A stretch of DNA of 6,224 nucleotides from Pseudomonadota bacterium (GTDB lineage: Bacteria > Pseudomonadota > Alphaproteobacteria > Rhizobiales > Hyphomicrobiaceae): NCBI GenBank assembly GCA_021813195.1, contig JAKALI010000261.1:1-6224 (forward strand). The letters are read 5' to 3'. This document shows, one piece after another, positions 4,857-6,224 of this stretch (position 1 is its first letter; each line of letters starts with the position of its first letter). Under the pieces are notes generated by a model. It made no database searches, was not told the origin of the DNA, and saw only the letters and a program-made list of their open reading frames with translations. The position numbers and the translations under genes were made by a program.

Positions 4857-6224
4857 TCAAATTGGGACCGTTATCTTCCCGGACTTTGCCTTCTCTGATT
4901 TCAGCCACAGCGCGATCAACATGCGCGTGAACGTGATCGCGGTGAAGATCGAGGTGAAGATCCCGATTGATAGCGTGACGGCGAAGCCGCGGATGGGACC
5001 TGAACCGAGCCAGAACATGATGAGCGCCGCCGCAAGCGTCGTCAGCTGGCTGTCCATGATTGTGACGATCGCGCGGCTGAAGCCCGATTCGATGGCCGCT
5101 ATGGCCGATTTTCCAAGTCGTAATTCCTCCCGGACACGTTCGAAGATCAGCACATTGGCGTCGACCGCCATGCCGATCGTCAAAACAAGCCCCGCAATGC
5201 CCGGCAGGGTCAACGCGGCTCCGATCATGGACATGGCGGCAATCACAAGCAAACCGTTGACGATAAGTGCCAAGGCCGCAAAAAGCCCGAACGTGCCATA
5301 AGCCCAGGTGACGAGCACGAGCGTCAATCCCGCGCCGAGCAAGCCGGCGGTCAAGCCGGCGCGAATGCTGTCGGCGCCGAGCGAGGGGCCGACAGTACGC
5401 TCTTCCACGATCGTCAGCTTGGCCGGCAACGCGCCTGAGCGGAGTTGGATGGCAAGATTGTTGGCTGTTTCGACGGTGAAGTTGCCGGAAATCTGGCCGG
5501 AACCGCCGAGGATCGGCTCGCGAATGACCGGCGCTGAGATCACTTTGTCGTCGAGCACGATGGCAAACGGCCGCCCGACATTGTCTTTCGTGAAGGCTCC
5601 GAACTTGCGCGCACCGGACTGGTTGAAGCGGAACGAAATCACCGGCTCGTTTGTCTGCGGATCGAAGGCGGGCTGGGCGTTATCAAGGTCCTCGCCCTGA
5701 ACGACCGGAACTTCCTGGAGCACGTAAGCATCGGCAGCGCCTGCGCGATCCGTTTCGCCGCTCTCATAGATCTTGTAGCCGAGCGGTGCCCGCGTTGCGC
5801 GTGCCTCCTCCGCAGACATTGTGGGATGCACGGCGTGGAAGGACAGCTTGGCGGTTTGGCCAATCAGTTCCTTGAGCTGCTTGGTATCACTCAAGCCCGG
5901 ATATTGAACGAGGATACGGTCGCGGCCCTGGCGCACGACCGAGGACTCCGCCGTTCCCAGCGCGTTGACGCGCCGATTGATGGTCTCGATCGAGGCGCTC
6001 GCCGCATGGGAAAGACGTTCATTGAAGCCTTGCTCCGTCGGTGTCAGCGTCACCACGCCGTCGCCGGCGCGCGCGACCGTGACGTCCTCCGACGAGGTTC
6101 CCAGAACCATGGACCCAATCGGCTGCACAAGACGGCGCAACTCGCTGAGCGCCTTATCGGTGTCCTCGGGCTTGGTGAGCGTAACACGCACGCTCGAGCC
6201 ATCGACAGCAATGGCGGCAAAGCC
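4857..6224 (-). CDS. secD: Protein translocase subunit SecD, N-terminus outside window
   Basis: 455 residues are visible and the frame is open to the right edge. The GTG at 6191 is an internal Val, because typical SecD sequence (GFAAIAVDGSS) continues upstream of it. Missing are the first membrane helix and the start of the first periplasmic domain, judging by the usual length of a little over 500 residues. In visible numbering the features are the RRVNALGTAE block (84-93) and LVQYPGL (105-111) of the periplasmic P1 domain, GGSGQISGNF (240-249), and the VEERTVGPSLGADSI boundary (273-287). Five membrane helices follow between about 288 and 435, with the SecD signature MAVDANVLIFERVREELR (352-369) in the fourth helix of the full protein. 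SecD captures emerging substrates on the periplasmic side and, with SecF, couples their release to proton flow. It is the first visible gene of the minus-strand operon; yajC is the usual upstream neighbour but is not in the window. Confidence 0.97.
   Translation of the reverse strand, partial: GFAAIAVDGSSVRVTLTKPEDTDKALSELRRLVQPIGSMVLGTSSEDVTVARAGDGVVTLTPTEQGFNERLSHAASASIETINRRVNALGTAESSVVRQGRDRILVQYPGLSDTKQLKELIGQTAKLSFHAVHPTMSAEEARATRAPLGYKIYESGETDRAGAADAYVLQEVPVVQGEDLDNAQPAFDPQTNEPVISFRFNQSGARKFGAFTKDNVGRPFAIVLDDKVISAPVIREPILGGSGQISGNFTVETANNLAIQLRSGALPAKLTIVEERTVGPSLGADSIRAGLTAGLLGAGLTLVLVTWAYGTFGLFAALALIVNGLLVIAAMSMIGAALTLPGIAGLVLTIGMAVDANVLIFERVREELRLGKSAIAAIESGFSRAIVTIMDSQLTTLAAALIMFWLGSGPIRGFAVTLSIGIFTSIFTAITFTRMLIALWLKSEKAKSGKITVPI

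Noticed and set aside
6189..6191. GTG at 6191 as the start of secD
   Set aside because: The frame continues with SecD-like residues to the edge, and the essential first membrane helix has not yet been reached, so this is an internal Val codon.

Overview
The window is moderately GC-rich, densely coded DNA. It most probably comes from an alphaproteobacterium, with Hyphomicrobiales or a relative as the best guess. The main evidence is gene order: secD, secF, an Mth938-domain (NDUFAF3-like) gene and a squalene/phytoene-synthase-like (NDUFAF6-like) gene follow one another on the minus strand, an arrangement I associate with this class. No RNA gene, mobile element, CRISPR array or long repeat was found.

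Layout. Left edge, plus strand: the C-terminal part of a MoaD/ThiS-type sulfur-carrier protein ending in Gly-Gly (2-157). It is coupled through an ATGA stop/start overlap to a small gene I do not recognise (154-471). Only 32 bases separate that gene from the convergent end of the minus-strand cluster. On the minus strand, in transcription order from right to left, are secD (5' end outside the window, 4857-6224), secF (3815-4771), the Mth938-domain gene (3401-3769), the NDUFAF6-like gene (2511-3365) and a secreted SGNH/GDSL hydrolase (504-2456). The gaps are 85, 45, 35 and 54 bases, with no internal promoter or terminator that I could identify, so the five genes look like one operon. Its promoter would lie beyond the right edge.

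How the genes fit together. SecD and SecF form the proton-driven accessory complex of the Sec translocon. The next two genes are relatives of mitochondrial respiratory complex I assembly factors, so the cluster links membrane-protein translocation or insertion with complex I biogenesis. The last gene encodes a Sec-exported hydrolase with a conserved SGNH core and an N-terminal region of about 170 residues whose function I cannot assign. The left-edge pair is a separate unit, probably tied to molybdenum/tungsten cofactor or another sulfur-transfer pathway.

No clearly new multi-gene system is visible. The least explained parts are the 105-residue protein after the MoaD/ThiS gene and the large SGNH hydrolase at the end of the sec operon.
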